From: Sutcliffiella halmapala
Lineage (GTDB): Bacteria > Bacillota > Bacilli > Bacillales > Bacillaceae_I
Direction: 5' to 3'
Assembly: GCF_002019665.1 (NCBI RefSeq)
Contig: NZ_KV917375.1
Span: forward strand, 3,080,702-3,144,701
DNA length: 64,000 nt
Below, in pieces: positions 8,055 to 16,426 of the stretch. The position numbers were made by a program, and so were the translations under genes. Position 1 is the stretch's first letter. Every line of letters begins with the position of its first letter. The notes below the pieces were generated by a model, which made no database searches, had not been told where the DNA came from, and was given only the letters and a program-made list of their open reading frames with translations.

Positions 8055-8789
8055 ATGATTAATAAGAATTCTCCCTTACCTATTTATTATCAATTAGAAT
8101 CCCATATAAAGGAATTGATTGATACAGGTGTTATTCTTCCTGGAGATAGCATCCCTTCAGAACGGGAGTATGCGGAGAAATATGAAATTAGCAGAATGAC
8201 TGTCAGACAAGCGATTAATTCCCTCGTCAATCAAGGGCTACTTTATCGTAAAAAAGGGAGTGGTACGTTTGTATCTGACAAGAAAATTGAACAGCCACTT
8301 CAAGGATTGACTAGTTTTACCGAAGATATGAAAAAAAGAGGTATGATTCCGAGCAGTAAATTAATTCATTTTGAAATTGTACCTGCCTCTAGTTTTATCG
8401 CAAATGAGCTTAAAATTAGTGAATATGCACCGGTCTATGAAATTAAACGAATTCGATTGGCAGACGAGGTACCAATGGCATATGAGACCAACTATCTTTC
8501 GGCTAATTTAGTAAAAGGTCTAACAGAAGCGGACGTTAATGCTTCCCTTTATGCTTTTATTGAAGGCAAACTAAATTTACACATTGCAAGTGCTGAGCAA
8601 ATGATAGAATCCACTAAAGCATCAAGTGAGGACGCAAAGCTTTTACAAATAAATAAAGACCATCCAATGCTACTTATTCAACGGAATACTTACTTGCAGG
8701 ATGGGACCCCATTAGAGGTCGTAAAGTCCCTTTATCGCGGAGATCGCTACAAATTCTTTATTAAAATGGATCGCACGGATAGTCCTTAG
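8055..8789 (+). CDS. nagR: GntR/HutC-family repressor of GlcNAc genes
   Basis: A 244-residue regulator with an N-terminal winged helix-turn-helix (SEREYAEKYEISRMTVRQAINSL, about residues 32-54, written here in part) and a C-terminal UTRA effector domain, as in NagR (YvoA) of B. subtilis. Placement after nagAB and the two dre-like sites at 5963 and 6027 make GlcNAc control very likely. The frame is open from 8031, overlapping nagB, but AAAGGGG at about 8038-8044 fits ATG at 8055. Expected behaviour from the family: it binds the dre operators and releases on amino-sugar phosphate. Confidence 0.88.
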   Translation: MINKNSPLPIYYQLESHIKELIDTGVILPGDSIPSEREYAEKYEISRMTVRQAINSLVNQGLLYRKKGSGTFVSDKKIEQPLQGLTSFTEDMKKRGMIPSSKLIHFEIVPASSFIANELKISEYAPVYEIKRIRLADEVPMAYETNYLSANLVKGLTEADVNASLYAFIEGKLNLHIASAEQMIESTKASSEDAKLLQINKDHPMLLIQRNTYLQDGTPLEVVKSLYRGDRYKFFIKMDRTDSP

Positions 8790-8798
8790 GAGGATAAT

Positions 8799-9527
8799 AT
8801 GCATTCTAATTATATGCTAGAAGTACAACAGCTGTTGAAAAAAATAGAGCTAATAGAAGATGAGAGCATTGAAAAAAGCGCGACAGTTTTAGCAAAAAGT
8901 TTTGCTGCTGGAGGCATCCTTCATGTTTTTGGCTGTGGCCACTCTCATATGATTGCAGAAGAGGTGTTCTATCGAGCTGGTGGTGTTGTTCCAGTTCGCC
9001 CTATTCTAATTGAAGATGTTATGCTCCATAAAGGGGCTTTCCGTTCTTCTGCTTTTGAAAAAAGCACATCATTTGCTCATACATTTTTAAATGAATTAGA
9101 CTTTCAGGAAAACGATATTTTACTTGTTGTCTCCACTTCAGGTAGAAATCCGGTTCCAATAGATGTAGCCCTTTATGGAAAAACTAAAGGATTAACGGTC
9201 ATATCGATATCTTCTCATCTATACCATAATCTTTCTTCTCGTCACCAATCAGGGGAAATGCTCGGAGAAACTGCTGATATAGCAATTAATAATCATATTC
9301 CTCAAGGGGATGCCCTTATTTCCTTTTCCGAATTAAATACTAGTGTTGGTCCAGGTTCTACTATCGCCAATACAGCCATAGTAAATAGTATCATCGTAAA
9401 GACGGTAGAAATTCTTACGCAACAAGAATTTGATGTTCCTATTTTCAAGAGCGGAAACCTAGATGGTTCAGAGGAACATAATGAAAGGTTGGTAGAGAAA
9501 TATCGCGGGCGGATTGGATTGTTTTAA
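8799..9527 (+). CDS. SIS-domain sugar-phosphate binding protein (UPF0309-like)
   Basis: A 242-residue protein with a sugar isomerase (SIS) fold. HVFGCGHSHMIAEE and VVSTSGRNPVPIDVAL are the two phospho-sugar binding loops, and a third conserved-looking patch is NTSVGPGSTIANT. It is the last gene of the nag operon (10 bases after nagR, with an AGGAGG site), which suggests a role with amino-sugar phosphates. No reaction can be assigned from sequence. It is shorter than MurQ and lacks an obvious helix-turn-helix, so it is neither a MurQ nor an RpiR regulator. Confidence 0.8.
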   Translation: MHSNYMLEVQQLLKKIELIEDESIEKSATVLAKSFAAGGILHVFGCGHSHMIAEEVFYRAGGVVPVRPILIEDVMLHKGAFRSSAFEKSTSFAHTFLNELDFQENDILLVVSTSGRNPVPIDVALYGKTKGLTVISISSHLYHNLSSRHQSGEMLGETADIAINNHIPQGDALISFSELNTSVGPGSTIANTAIVNSIIVKTVEILTQQEFDVPIFKSGNLDGSEEHNERLVEKYRGRIGLF

Positions 9528-9533
9528 TATAAA

Positions 9534-9716
9534 GACTCTTTTAAAACACCGCTGTTGATTTCCGCACTAGGCTACGCTTTCCGCGGGGCGCTTGTGGAGC
9601 CTCCTCGGCACGCCTGCGGGGTCTCCACAAAACGCTATCTCCCGCAGGAGTCTTCGCCTTGTGCTCCAATCAACAACTAGCGTCCGAAAAATCAACACTG
9701 ACCTTTAACAGAGCCT
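9534..9716 (+). repeat. dispersed palindromic repeat, family B, copy 1
   Basis: Family B copy. The ends are a degenerate left GACTCTTTTAAAACACCGCTG-like sequence and a right CTTTAACAGAGCC, forming terminal inverted repeats. The inner arms are CTGTTGATTTCCGC and CAATCAACA. The core contains GCTTGTGGAGCCTCCTCGGC and GGGGTCTCCACAAAACGCT. It sits between the convergent nag operon and the SDR gene. Confidence 0.85.
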
Positions 9717-9719
9717 AAG

Positions 9720-9762
9720 GAAAAGAGGCACTTTTCCTTTATAGGTGGTTGCCTCTTTTTCT
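9720..9762. terminator. bidirectional terminator between SIS gene and SDR
   Basis: GAAAAGAGGCA and TGCCTCTTTTTC are inverted around a loop of about 20 bases, with A/T runs on both sides. It can stop the nag operon and the convergent SDR gene. Confidence 0.8.
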
Positions 9763-9769
9763 ATCCTTT

Positions 9770-10537
9770 TTATTTTGGTTGCATTCGAATCGCTCCATCT
9801 AAGCGAATCGTATCTCCATTCAGCATTGGGTTCTCGATAATACTTTGAACAAGCTGGGCATATTCCTCTGGATAACCTAATCTTGATGGAAATGGTACCA
9901 TTTTTCCTAAGGAATCTCTTGCCTCTGTAGGTAGAGAATCAAACATCGGCGTATGAAATAATCCTGGAGCAATTGTCATTACCCGGACTCCATGAGTAGC
10001 TAGTTCTCTAGCAATTGGTAAGGTCATTCCTACAATTCCACCCTTTGATGCCGAATATGCAGCCTGACCAATTTGTCCATCAAACGCAGCAACGGATGCC
10101 GTATTGATAATGACTCCGCGTTCCCCTTCTTCATTAGGCTCATTATCTACCATTCTCTCAGCTGCTAGTCGGATAACATTAAACGTACCAAGCAAATTTA
10201 TCGAAATTACTTTTGCAAAGAAATCCAGGGAATGTGGCCCTTTTCGACTGAGAACTTTTTGTGCAATCCCGATACCTGCACAGTTAACAACTGAATTAAT
10301 AAGACCTAGCTTTTCGATTCCTTCGTCAATGGCGTTCCTAACATCCTCTTCCTTCGTCACATCGGCTATTACAAAATGAAGCGCTTCTCCAAACTCCTCT
10401 TTCAATAGCTTGCCTCTTTCTTCCGCTAAATCTAAGACAAGTGCTTTTCCACCTTTACCCACAATATTTCGTACAGTCGCTTCTCCAAGACCAGAAGCTC
10501 CCCCCGTCACTAAAGCACATGTATGTTGAATCTTCAT
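9770..10537 (-). CDS. short-chain dehydrogenase, 3-hydroxyacyl-CoA dehydrogenase type II-like
   Basis: A 255-residue SDR with the NAD-binding motif [10 protein letters not shown], the NAG-type motif NCAGIGIA, and the catalytic Ser-Tyr-Lys in NTASVA and AAYSASKGG. The tail [14 protein letters not shown] and the overall pattern resemble HSD17B10/FadB2-type 3-hydroxyacyl-CoA dehydrogenases (third beta-oxidation step). It has its own sigma-54 promoter nearly identical to that of the acyl-CoA ligase operon, supporting a role in acyl-CoA oxidation. Monocistronic by layout. ATG at 10537 follows TAGGAGGTAGTTAAA. The SDR call is firm; the substrate is inferred. Confidence 0.88.
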   Translation of the reverse strand: MKIQHTCALVTGGASGLGEATVRNIVGKGGKALVLDLAEERGKLLKEEFGEALHFVIADVTKEEDVRNAIDEGIEKLGLINSVVNCAGIGIAQKVLSRKGPHSLDFFAKVISINLLGTFNVIRLAAERMVDNEPNEEGERGVIINTASVAAFDGQIGQAAYSASKGGIVGMTLPIARELATHGVRVMTIAPGLFHTPMFDSLPTEARDSLGKMVPFPSRLGYPEEYAQLVQSIIENPMLNGDTIRLDGAIRMQPK

Positions 10538-10574
10538 TTTAACTACCTCCTAAATAATTTGCATAACCTAATTT

Positions 10575-10592
10575 ATGCAATAAGTATGCCAA
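10575..10592 (-). promoter_or_regulatory. sigma-54 (-24/-12) promoter of the SDR gene
   Basis: The minus strand reads TTGGCATACTTATTGCAT, matching TGGCAY-N5-TTGC. It differs from the site at 1976-1993 at only two positions (C/T after TTGGCA, and one spacer base). It lies about 38 bases upstream of the SDR start. Confidence 0.88.
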
Positions 10593-10618
10593 TGAAGAAG
10601 CCTCATGGATAGAATAAG

Positions 10619-10644
10619 AAAGTGTCTAGATAATGGACAGCTTT
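10619..10644 (-). promoter_or_regulatory. imperfect palindrome, candidate activator site
   Basis: AAAGTGTCT, 7 bases, GGACAGCTTT: the same arms and spacer length as the palindrome at 2059-2083. It is placed about 40 bases upstream of the -24 element, and a further half-site TGGACAC lies at about 10658. No T run follows, so a terminator role is unlikely here. Confidence 0.55.
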
Positions 10645-10744
10645 CATTACTTAAGTGACTAATAGCTGGACACATGCAACGCAAAGAAGATTGCACCATG
10701 AGGGATGAAAATAAATGCTATGTATTGTTTACCGTTAACTTTAA

Positions 10745-10924
10745 AGAGGCTTCCCCTGTAGATCGTAGTGGAAGGTGTGAGACTCCTGCGGGAAGTAGCG
10801 TTTTGTGGAGACCCCGCAGGCAAAGCCGAGGAGGCTCCACAAGCGCCCCGCGGAAAGCGAACACCTGCAACGGAGATCTACCAGGGTGTCTAACAGGTAC
10901 CCTATCTATTTTCAGGGTAGCCTA
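10745..10924 (+). repeat. dispersed palindromic repeat, family A, copy 2
   Basis: Well-preserved family A copy: CCCCTGTAGATCGTAGTGGA, core GACTCCTGCGGGAAGTAGCG, GTGGAGACCCCGCAGGC, GGAGGCTCCACAAGCGCC, and right end TTTTCAGGGTAGCC. It fills the gap between the SDR promoter region and the next gene. A 92-codon open frame running through it is an artefact of the repeat. Confidence 0.88.
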
Positions 10925-10960
10925 CTTACAAAGTATTAGGACACCAAATTAACACCTCAC

Positions 10961-11272
10961 TCACTGCTCAATAAAAGGAAATAATGCAAAACTTGAAATA
11001 AATAGTAAACAAGAAGCAATAAAGACAGGGTTAACAGAATAGATAGCCTTAACAGCCCTGCTCGGTGGTCTATAATTCCCCAACGTCTCTATAGAAGCAT
11101 AGCCCTCCCCTAGAGCAGAATATCCTCCCCCGCTATATGATATAAAACAAGAAATCAATCCTATTACAAATGCGACATTGGTTAACCTAAATTGAAAAAA
11201 GTATGAAATACAGAATACCAATACAGATAATAGAATCAATGATAGAATCATAATTAGAACATATTTTTTCAT
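10961..11272 (-). CDS. small membrane protein of unknown function
   Basis: 103 residues with three hydrophobic segments (about 4-26, 30-48 and 80-100) around a polar glycine-rich loop, SYSGGGYSALGEGYAS. The layout resembles small Bacillus membrane proteins of the DUF3899 type, but I am not sure of the family. The ATG at 11272 has a GAGGAG-like site upstream. The next gene upstream on the same strand is a lipoprotein 109 bases away. No function can be stated. Confidence 0.65.
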   Translation of the reverse strand: MKKYVLIMILSLILLSVLVFCISYFFQFRLTNVAFVIGLISCFISYSGGGYSALGEGYASIETLGNYRPPSRAVKAIYSVNPVFIASCLLFISSFALFPFIEQ

Positions 11273-11381
11273 TTTATCTAACAGCTCCTCTCTACTTTAA
11301 TTCTGTCAAATTTAAACAATTCCTCCTCTTTAACTATCGATTTACCTTTTGAAATCAACATGAAGACAAAACTGCTAAACT

Positions 11382-11840
11382 TTAATTTGCTATGCTAAAT
11401 TCAGCCGCAAGGATAACTTTAGAACCATCCTTCCAAAACTCTTTTACCATTCGATACGTTCCATCCGTTAACTGATGATCCAAATCTTTAACCTTTAAAG
11501 TACTCTCCGTGCTTGCTCCCGCTTCTAACATATAACCAATCTCAATAAATGCGACACTTTCTAAAAATGGAACCTTGTACCACAGACCATCTTTCAACTT
11601 CTCCACTTGATAATATTCACCAAAACCAACCATATCCGCACCTAAATTGTTAATTACTACAGTTATTTGCTCTACATTTGAAGAATAGGTCTGAGAAGTT
11701 GTATTCATTTGCATGTGGAAATGTTCATTTTCTATTCCGTTAGGCACGTCACTTCCAAACTCACTTAACTCTTGTAAATCCGATTCCTGTGAAGTACAGC
11801 CCACTATTATAAGTATGAGTAATAATAGAAATTTTTTCAT
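11382..11840 (-). CDS. secreted lipoprotein with an Ig-like domain
   Basis: 152 residues. A signal peptide with lipobox IIVGC (cysteine near residue 15) means membrane anchoring on the outside. The mature part (from about residue 40) has a beta-rich pattern: QTYSSNVEQITVVINN, GFGEYYQVEKLKDG, GTYRMVKEFW. This matches the bacterial Ig-like domain often found in Bacillus lipoproteins, in which a pair of strands ends with a TYR-type motif. It is a single gene, preceded by AGAGGAAG. The substrate or partner is unknown. Confidence 0.75.
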   Translation of the reverse strand: MKKFLLLLILIIVGCTSQESDLQELSEFGSDVPNGIENEHFHMQMNTTSQTYSSNVEQITVVINNLGADMVGFGEYYQVEKLKDGLWYKVPFLESVAFIEIGYMLEAGASTESTLKVKDLDHQLTDGTYRMVKEFWKDGSKVILAAEFSIAN

Positions 11841-12001
11841 AAATTCTTCCTCTCTTTTACTAAATAGGACGTTTCACGCTTGATAAAGTTTCATATGCCC
11901 TTGAGGAAGTTCACCCTAAATATAATAGAAACTTTCTCTCCTATACACAAACACAATATTCTTTCTTTATGAAAAACACTACTTTTGTCGAATAGCACAA
12001 A

Positions 12002-12703
12002 TTATTTTTTAAACAACGCGGTCCACAACCCAGAAAGACCAAACTCAAAATCAACTTCCGTACGTTGTTCCATTTGCCGAATTTGCACTTCCTCAAAATC
12101 TTTGAAAATAATTCGAAGCTTTTCTTTTGAAAAACCCAATCCACCTTGAAGACTACGAACCTGGTAAACCTCCCAATCTGATATTGTCGATCCACCTAAT
12201 GCTCCATTTTCCTCAAAACAAGTAAGTGCAAAATAGCCTCCTGGCTTTAATTTCGTCTTTACTAATTCGATGTAGCTCACTCTTCTATGTGGAGCAATAT
12301 GATGTAAGCAGCCTGAATCATAGATTAAATCATAGGTGTCATTTTCCAACTGGATATCAAAAATGTTATGATGGATAAAATTTACTTCTACTTGTTTTTC
12401 AGTCGCACGCTCCTTGGCCCAACGAAGGGATTCTTGTGACACATCAATCGCATCTACCTTCCATCCCTTTTCAGCTAAATAGATGGCATTTCTCCCAGGA
12501 CCACATCCTAGCTCTAGTGCTCTTCCCTTTTCGATAACACCATTTTCCATATACTGGACTAAATTTTCATCTGGTTTATTTATAAAAAAAGGGATTTTGT
12601 TTTGGCGATTTTCATAAAAACAATCCCAAAATTCAGTCGGTTCTCTTAACAGTGAATCTAACATGTTTAACACATCATCATAACTTGTTATTAACTTTTG
12701 CAA
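12002..12703 (-). CDS. class I SAM-dependent methyltransferase
   Basis: A 233-residue Rossmann-fold methyltransferase. Motif I is ALELGCGPGRNAIYLAEKGW with the acidic residue in VDAIDVS (motif II). DLIYDSGCLHHIAPHRR is motif IV, followed by LKPGGYFALTCF. The pattern resembles TehB/UbiE-like small-molecule methyltransferases. There is no operon partner within 100 bases. The target is unknown. Confidence 0.85.
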   Translation of the reverse strand: MQKLITSYDDVLNMLDSLLREPTEFWDCFYENRQNKIPFFINKPDENLVQYMENGVIEKGRALELGCGPGRNAIYLAEKGWKVDAIDVSQESLRWAKERATEKQVEVNFIHHNIFDIQLENDTYDLIYDSGCLHHIAPHRRVSYIELVKTKLKPGGYFALTCFEENGALGGSTISDWEVYQVRSLQGGLGFSKEKLRIIFKDFEEVQIRQMEQRTEVDFEFGLSGLWTALFKK

Positions 12704-12998
12704 GTAACAAACACCTTCTTATCACTTAAGATTTGATAAGATAATTTTACCAATTCAATTGTTACAGCAGGGTTAACTTCACATTAAAAAGGAAGTGAAT
12801 CATTTCCATGAGTCTTTAATTAAATTGCTCTCTGACACCTGTAAAGTAGTTATTTTTTACTTTTATATTCCATTTAGTGGTATAAGATAGGGTTGCAAAT
12901 AAAACTTTACAAGGCATCATACATCCATTTTCATCACTCTATTAAAAAGGAAACTATGTTATAACATTACAAATATTACAGAAATATTTCATAAAAAA

Positions 12999-13304
12999 TC
13001 ACCGTGCCTGCCGTAACTCCGTTTTATTTTCATAAATTGTATATTCTGTACTGGAACCCTTGTTTCTTAATCCTACAACAAACTGTTCACCCTCTATCCA
13101 TATCTGATAATAACCTTTTCCTATCGCTATTATCTCGTTCACTTCAGCATCTGAATTCAAAAGTTCTAATCGGATAGTTGGATCTTCTAGTAAAGTAGCT
13201 AATGTCCTTTTATCCTTTTTGTCTAAATAAATTTGCCATGGTCCTGTATAGAAAACCATTCCAATTAAGATAACACATGCGATAGCCACCCATTTATTCT
13301 TCAT
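12999..13304 (-). CDS. hypothetical small membrane-anchored protein
   Basis: 101 residues: one N-terminal hydrophobic segment (about 5-22, could be a signal peptide or anchor), then a charged soluble domain with alternating strands (EVNEIIAIGKGYYQIWIE, FVVGLRNKGS). I do not recognise a family. ATG at 13304 follows AGGAGGCACTAAAA. The 294 bases before it (12704-12998) contain no other gene that I can support. Confidence 0.6.
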   Translation of the reverse strand: MKNKWVAIACVILIGMVFYTGPWQIYLDKKDKRTLATLLEDPTIRLELLNSDAEVNEIIAIGKGYYQIWIEGEQFVVGLRNKGSSTEYTIYENKTELRQAR

Positions 13305-13550
13305 TTTTAGTGCCTCCTGTCATACAACAAACTCTCCTATGTTCAAGTCGAATAAATCGATATATCCAATGTTATCTTTAACGTCCCTTTATTTTATTAC
13401 AGTTGTTTCCCTTCCAATTCAAACAACCTCCATTCAATTTTTAAATTATTAGCACTGATAATTAGTCTTTTCTGCACTTTTCCACTTCTTATTCAAACAT
13501 TTTGAAACCTGTTCGAGATTAACTACGTATTAGGTAAAGGAGGTGAAAGC

Positions 13551-13796
13551 ATGAAAAAGTTTCTAATATTTATCGCTGGTTTTCTCATTACATCCATCGT
13601 TCTTCAAATTTTATTAGGTGTTTATTTAACTGCAACCTATACTCCACCCGCTTTAAATGAGGGCAGTTTACCCCTTAATAACGTAAGCTTTGGTACCTTT
13701 CGTTATTCTCCAATCATCATTGCATGTTTATCTGCTAGCATTGGCTTTTTTATTGCCGAAAAAAAAATATGGCATAGACATGTAACTAATGATTAA
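13551..13796 (+). CDS. small membrane protein, two transmembrane segments
   Basis: 81 residues, with hydrophobic segments at about 4-27 and 55-71 separated by a proline-rich outer loop. ATG at 13551 follows AAAGGAGGTGAAAGC. Its stop overlaps the start of the next gene by 8 bases, so the two are translationally coupled and probably act together. Family not recognised. Confidence 0.65.
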   Translation: MKKFLIFIAGFLITSIVLQILLGVYLTATYTPPALNEGSLPLNNVSFGTFRYSPIIIACLSASIGFFIAEKKIWHRHVTND

Positions 13797-14223
13797 AAAA
13801 TACCTGCTAACTGTATCATTCCTTTTGTTATGCATGACTATTATCATCGGATTTAATGCATACGATGGTAGAGTTAAGAATTTTTACGAAGTTGTCGGCG
13901 GGGAGCCAGAAGAAATTCCTTTCACTTTACTCACAGACATATCTAGCACTAATACGACAGACGATAGTAAAGTTGTTTTTGATTTCGATCAAATTAGAGA
14001 GATTGTGAGTTATTTCAATCAATTTCAATATCAAAAAATGAAAGAACAGCACCTAACTTTAGTACCCTCTAATCAAACCATGTATCTAAACATCTTTGAA
14101 AGCGAGATCTTTATTGACACAAATAAAAATGAAATCATTGTGGATACTATTATCTATGAAGTATTGGGCGGTAACATTGATTATCATTGGCTCAAAGAAA
14201 TATATGATTCTATTGAAGAATAG
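13789..14223 (+). CDS. membrane-anchored or secreted hypothetical protein
   Basis: 144 residues with an N-terminal hydrophobic segment (about 5-23) and an acidic extracellular-type domain. It overlaps the preceding small membrane gene by 8 bases, which fixes the start at 13789. No cysteine lipobox is seen. The soluble part (VFDFDQIREIVSYFNQF, MYLNIFESEIFID) matches no family I know. Confidence 0.6.
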   Translation: MIKKYLLTVSFLLLCMTIIIGFNAYDGRVKNFYEVVGGEPEEIPFTLLTDISSTNTTDDSKVVFDFDQIREIVSYFNQFQYQKMKEQHLTLVPSNQTMYLNIFESEIFIDTNKNEIIVDTIIYEVLGGNIDYHWLKEIYDSIEE

Positions 14224-14254
14224 AAACCAGTTAGATTCGCTTATTAATCTTTCT

Positions 14255-14321
14255 GAGGGAAAATGGGACCTCAGACTGTTGAATAGATTTATTTACAGAC
14301 TGAGTCCTCCCTACTTTCCTC
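14255..14321. other. long imperfect hairpin in a 300-base gap
   Basis: Arms GAGGGAAA/TTTCCTC and GGACCTCAGACTGT/ACAGACTGAGTCC are nested around an AT-rich loop. It lies just after the 14223 stop and could end that transcript, although no T run follows. The rest of the gap up to 14523 shows nothing clear apart from the ribosome binding site of the next gene. Confidence 0.5.
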
Positions 14322-14523
14322 ATAAACTTCCCCCTGATTACAGGGCAAAACTAACTCTACACTTCAAATTTGTTACCTTCTAGATCACCCTCACTTCGAG
14401 CTATTATTCTTATTTTCTATTAAATGTCCTACGACCCCTGCAAAAATCAGCCGAAATATTTCTAACTTTACTGACAACTCTGGTAAAATAAAAACAAATA
14501 CAATTAATGGAGGACAACCAAGG

Positions 14524-15486
14524 ATGGCAAAACGAACATTAGTAGTAACACAAGATATAGGAGACGAATATAAGCAGCAAATAAAAGCAGTAGCTCACGA
14601 TTGGGAGATCATCAGTGGAAAAGATAGTGAGAACTGGACTCCGCATATAAAGAATGCCGAAATTATTGTTGGTTGGAAGAAAGAATTAGAGGAACTATCT
14701 TTTGGCGATGATTCGCCCTTACGTTGGATTCAAGCATGGAGCGCAGGAGTAAACAATATGCCGCTTGCAAAGCTTGCTGCAAAAGAAATTTCACTTACAA
14801 GTGCAAACGGAGTCCATGCCTACCCTATCTCGGAAACGATTTTCGGACTACTACTCGGACTTACTAGAAAAATACATACCTATGTAAGAAATCAACAAGC
14901 GAAAACTTGGCACCACGCCCATATGAACTTGGAACTGCATGAGAAAACTATTGGTATTATCGGTGTTGGTGAAATTGGGAAAGAAACGGCGAAAATAGCT
15001 AAAGCTTTTGGAATGACTGTCTTAGGAGTACGTCATTCCGGAAAATCAGAAGAGTATGTGGACAAGATGTTTACTTCCAAGCAATTACATGAGGTCCTTC
15101 CACAATGTGACTATGTTGTTATTACACTTCCTTTAACAAAGGAAACAAACGAAATGTTTGGACAAGACGAATTCAAGCTTATGAAAAACTCCTCATTTTT
15201 AGTAAACATCGGAAGAGGTGAAATTGTGAAAGAAGATACTCTCGTAGATGCACTAAAAACTGGTGAGATAGCAGGTGCTGGCTTAGATGTATTTGTCCAA
15301 GAGCCATTAGAACAAATAAGTCCATTATGGGATATGGAGAATGTTATCATTACTCCACATACTTCTGGTTCTACAGAGCATTATACAAAGCGTGTCATCG
15401 AGGATATTTTCATTCCAAACTTAAAGCAATATTTAAATAATGGGAATCTCCCTAAGAATCTTGTGGATTTTTCAAAAGGCTATTAA
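14524..15486 (+). CDS. D-isomer-specific 2-hydroxyacid dehydrogenase
   Basis: 320 residues, NAD(P)-dependent, reducing 2-keto acids to D-2-hydroxyacids or the reverse. The nucleotide-binding motif is GVGEIGKETA (near residue 145). The catalytic set is Arg in NIGRGEIV, Glu in VQEPLE and His in TPHTSGS. Length and order are standard for the phosphoglycerate/hydroxypyruvate/D-lactate family, without the ACT domain of SerA. Preceded by ATGGAGGACAACCAAGG. Monocistronic by layout; substrate undetermined. Confidence 0.9.
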   Translation: MAKRTLVVTQDIGDEYKQQIKAVAHDWEIISGKDSENWTPHIKNAEIIVGWKKELEELSFGDDSPLRWIQAWSAGVNNMPLAKLAAKEISLTSANGVHAYPISETIFGLLLGLTRKIHTYVRNQQAKTWHHAHMNLELHEKTIGIIGVGEIGKETAKIAKAFGMTVLGVRHSGKSEEYVDKMFTSKQLHEVLPQCDYVVITLPLTKETNEMFGQDEFKLMKNSSFLVNIGRGEIVKEDTLVDALKTGEIAGAGLDVFVQEPLEQISPLWDMENVIITPHTSGSTEHYTKRVIEDIFIPNLKQYLNNGNLPKNLVDFSKGY

Positions 15487-15549
15487 TAGAATTAAAGTTT
15501 TGGAACAAATTTATTAAGCTTGTTAACTAACTGATAGGTGGGATTATTC

Positions 15550-16374
15550 TTGCACAGAAACCCAGAATTGCACACATTTTTATTAGATAAGGCTAAGAAT
15601 CTTACAGAGGAATGGTATAAGTCTTTAGATAAAAGTAATACATCAGGGGTTTATGCTTCAACAAACCACGAAGTTATAGAAACCTTAAAAAAGCAAAATT
15701 ACGAATTTCACTTGCAGCTTTGTAAAGTTTTTATTGAAGAAGAAACAAAATTCTATCAAGGTTTTCAAAAATGGATCCTTACAATTGCACAGGATGACCA
15801 GCATCTATGTACACCTGTTCATTTTACTATAAAAGAATTTTTCAAAGTAAAAGAGCAGTATTTACATTTTATTCATAACTTTGTTTCCTTGCATGAAACG
15901 GAAAGGGATAGAGAAGTGCTTTGGAATCAAATGGTCATGAGAGCTTTCGATAAAATTGTCCTTAAATATGTGGAGGAACATCAAAAATATGCAAATCAAA
16001 AATTACAAGCTCAACAAGAAATGATACAAGAATTAAGTTCCCCAGTTATTGGATTGGATAATAATAGAGCCTTGCTTCCTTTAGTAGGTGAAATTGATAC
16101 TAGTAGAGCAAAGTTTATCCTAGAGCATACTTTAGAGCAATGTTCTAAACTAAGTGTGAACCATTTATATATTGATTTATCTGGTGTTGTAATCCTAGAT
16201 ACGATGGTAGCAAATCAAATTTTCCAGTTAATTAAAGCATTGAACTTAATTGGGGTAGAAACTACTCTTTCGGGGATTAGACCTGAGATCGCACAAACTA
16301 CTGTTCAATTAGGCTTATCCTTTGATGATTTATGCATTAAATCAACTCTTGCTGGAGCACTTGCAATAAAGTAA
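15550..16374 (+). CDS. rsbRD: RsbR-type STAS protein (stressosome component, RsbRD-like)
   Basis: 274 residues. The N-terminal non-heme globin-like sensor half (about 1-140, starting HRNPELHTFLLDKAKNLTEEW) is typical of RsbR paralogues, most like B. subtilis RsbRD (YqhA). The C-terminal STAS domain (about 160-274) has the phosphorylatable region YIDLSGVVILDT and the second threonine site GVETTLSGIRPEIA. These proteins build the stressosome that controls sigma-B through RsbT. The start is TTG at 15550 behind AGGTGG; a GTG 12 bases upstream overlaps that site and is less likely. The paralogue assignment is moderately certain. Confidence 0.82.
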   Translation: MHRNPELHTFLLDKAKNLTEEWYKSLDKSNTSGVYASTNHEVIETLKKQNYEFHLQLCKVFIEEETKFYQGFQKWILTIAQDDQHLCTPVHFTIKEFFKVKEQYLHFIHNFVSLHETERDREVLWNQMVMRAFDKIVLKYVEEHQKYANQKLQAQQEMIQELSSPVIGLDNNRALLPLVGEIDTSRAKFILEHTLEQCSKLSVNHLYIDLSGVVILDTMVANQIFQLIKALNLIGVETTLSGIRPEIAQTTVQLGLSFDDLCIKSTLAGALAIK

Positions 16375-16426
16375 TCCAAGAAGTATATTTTGTTTTAATA
16401 ATAAGTAATGAGGATGAGGGTATAGT

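Noticed and set aside
10674-10952. 92-codon open frame
   Set aside because: It is entirely the family A repeat; the same translation (RRQSRGGSTSAP type) recurs in other copies at 30.1, 31.7 and 61.8 kb.
11941-12195. 84-codon minus-strand frame overlapping the methyltransferase gene
   Set aside because: It overlaps the 3' part of a well-supported gene in another frame and has no homology-like features.
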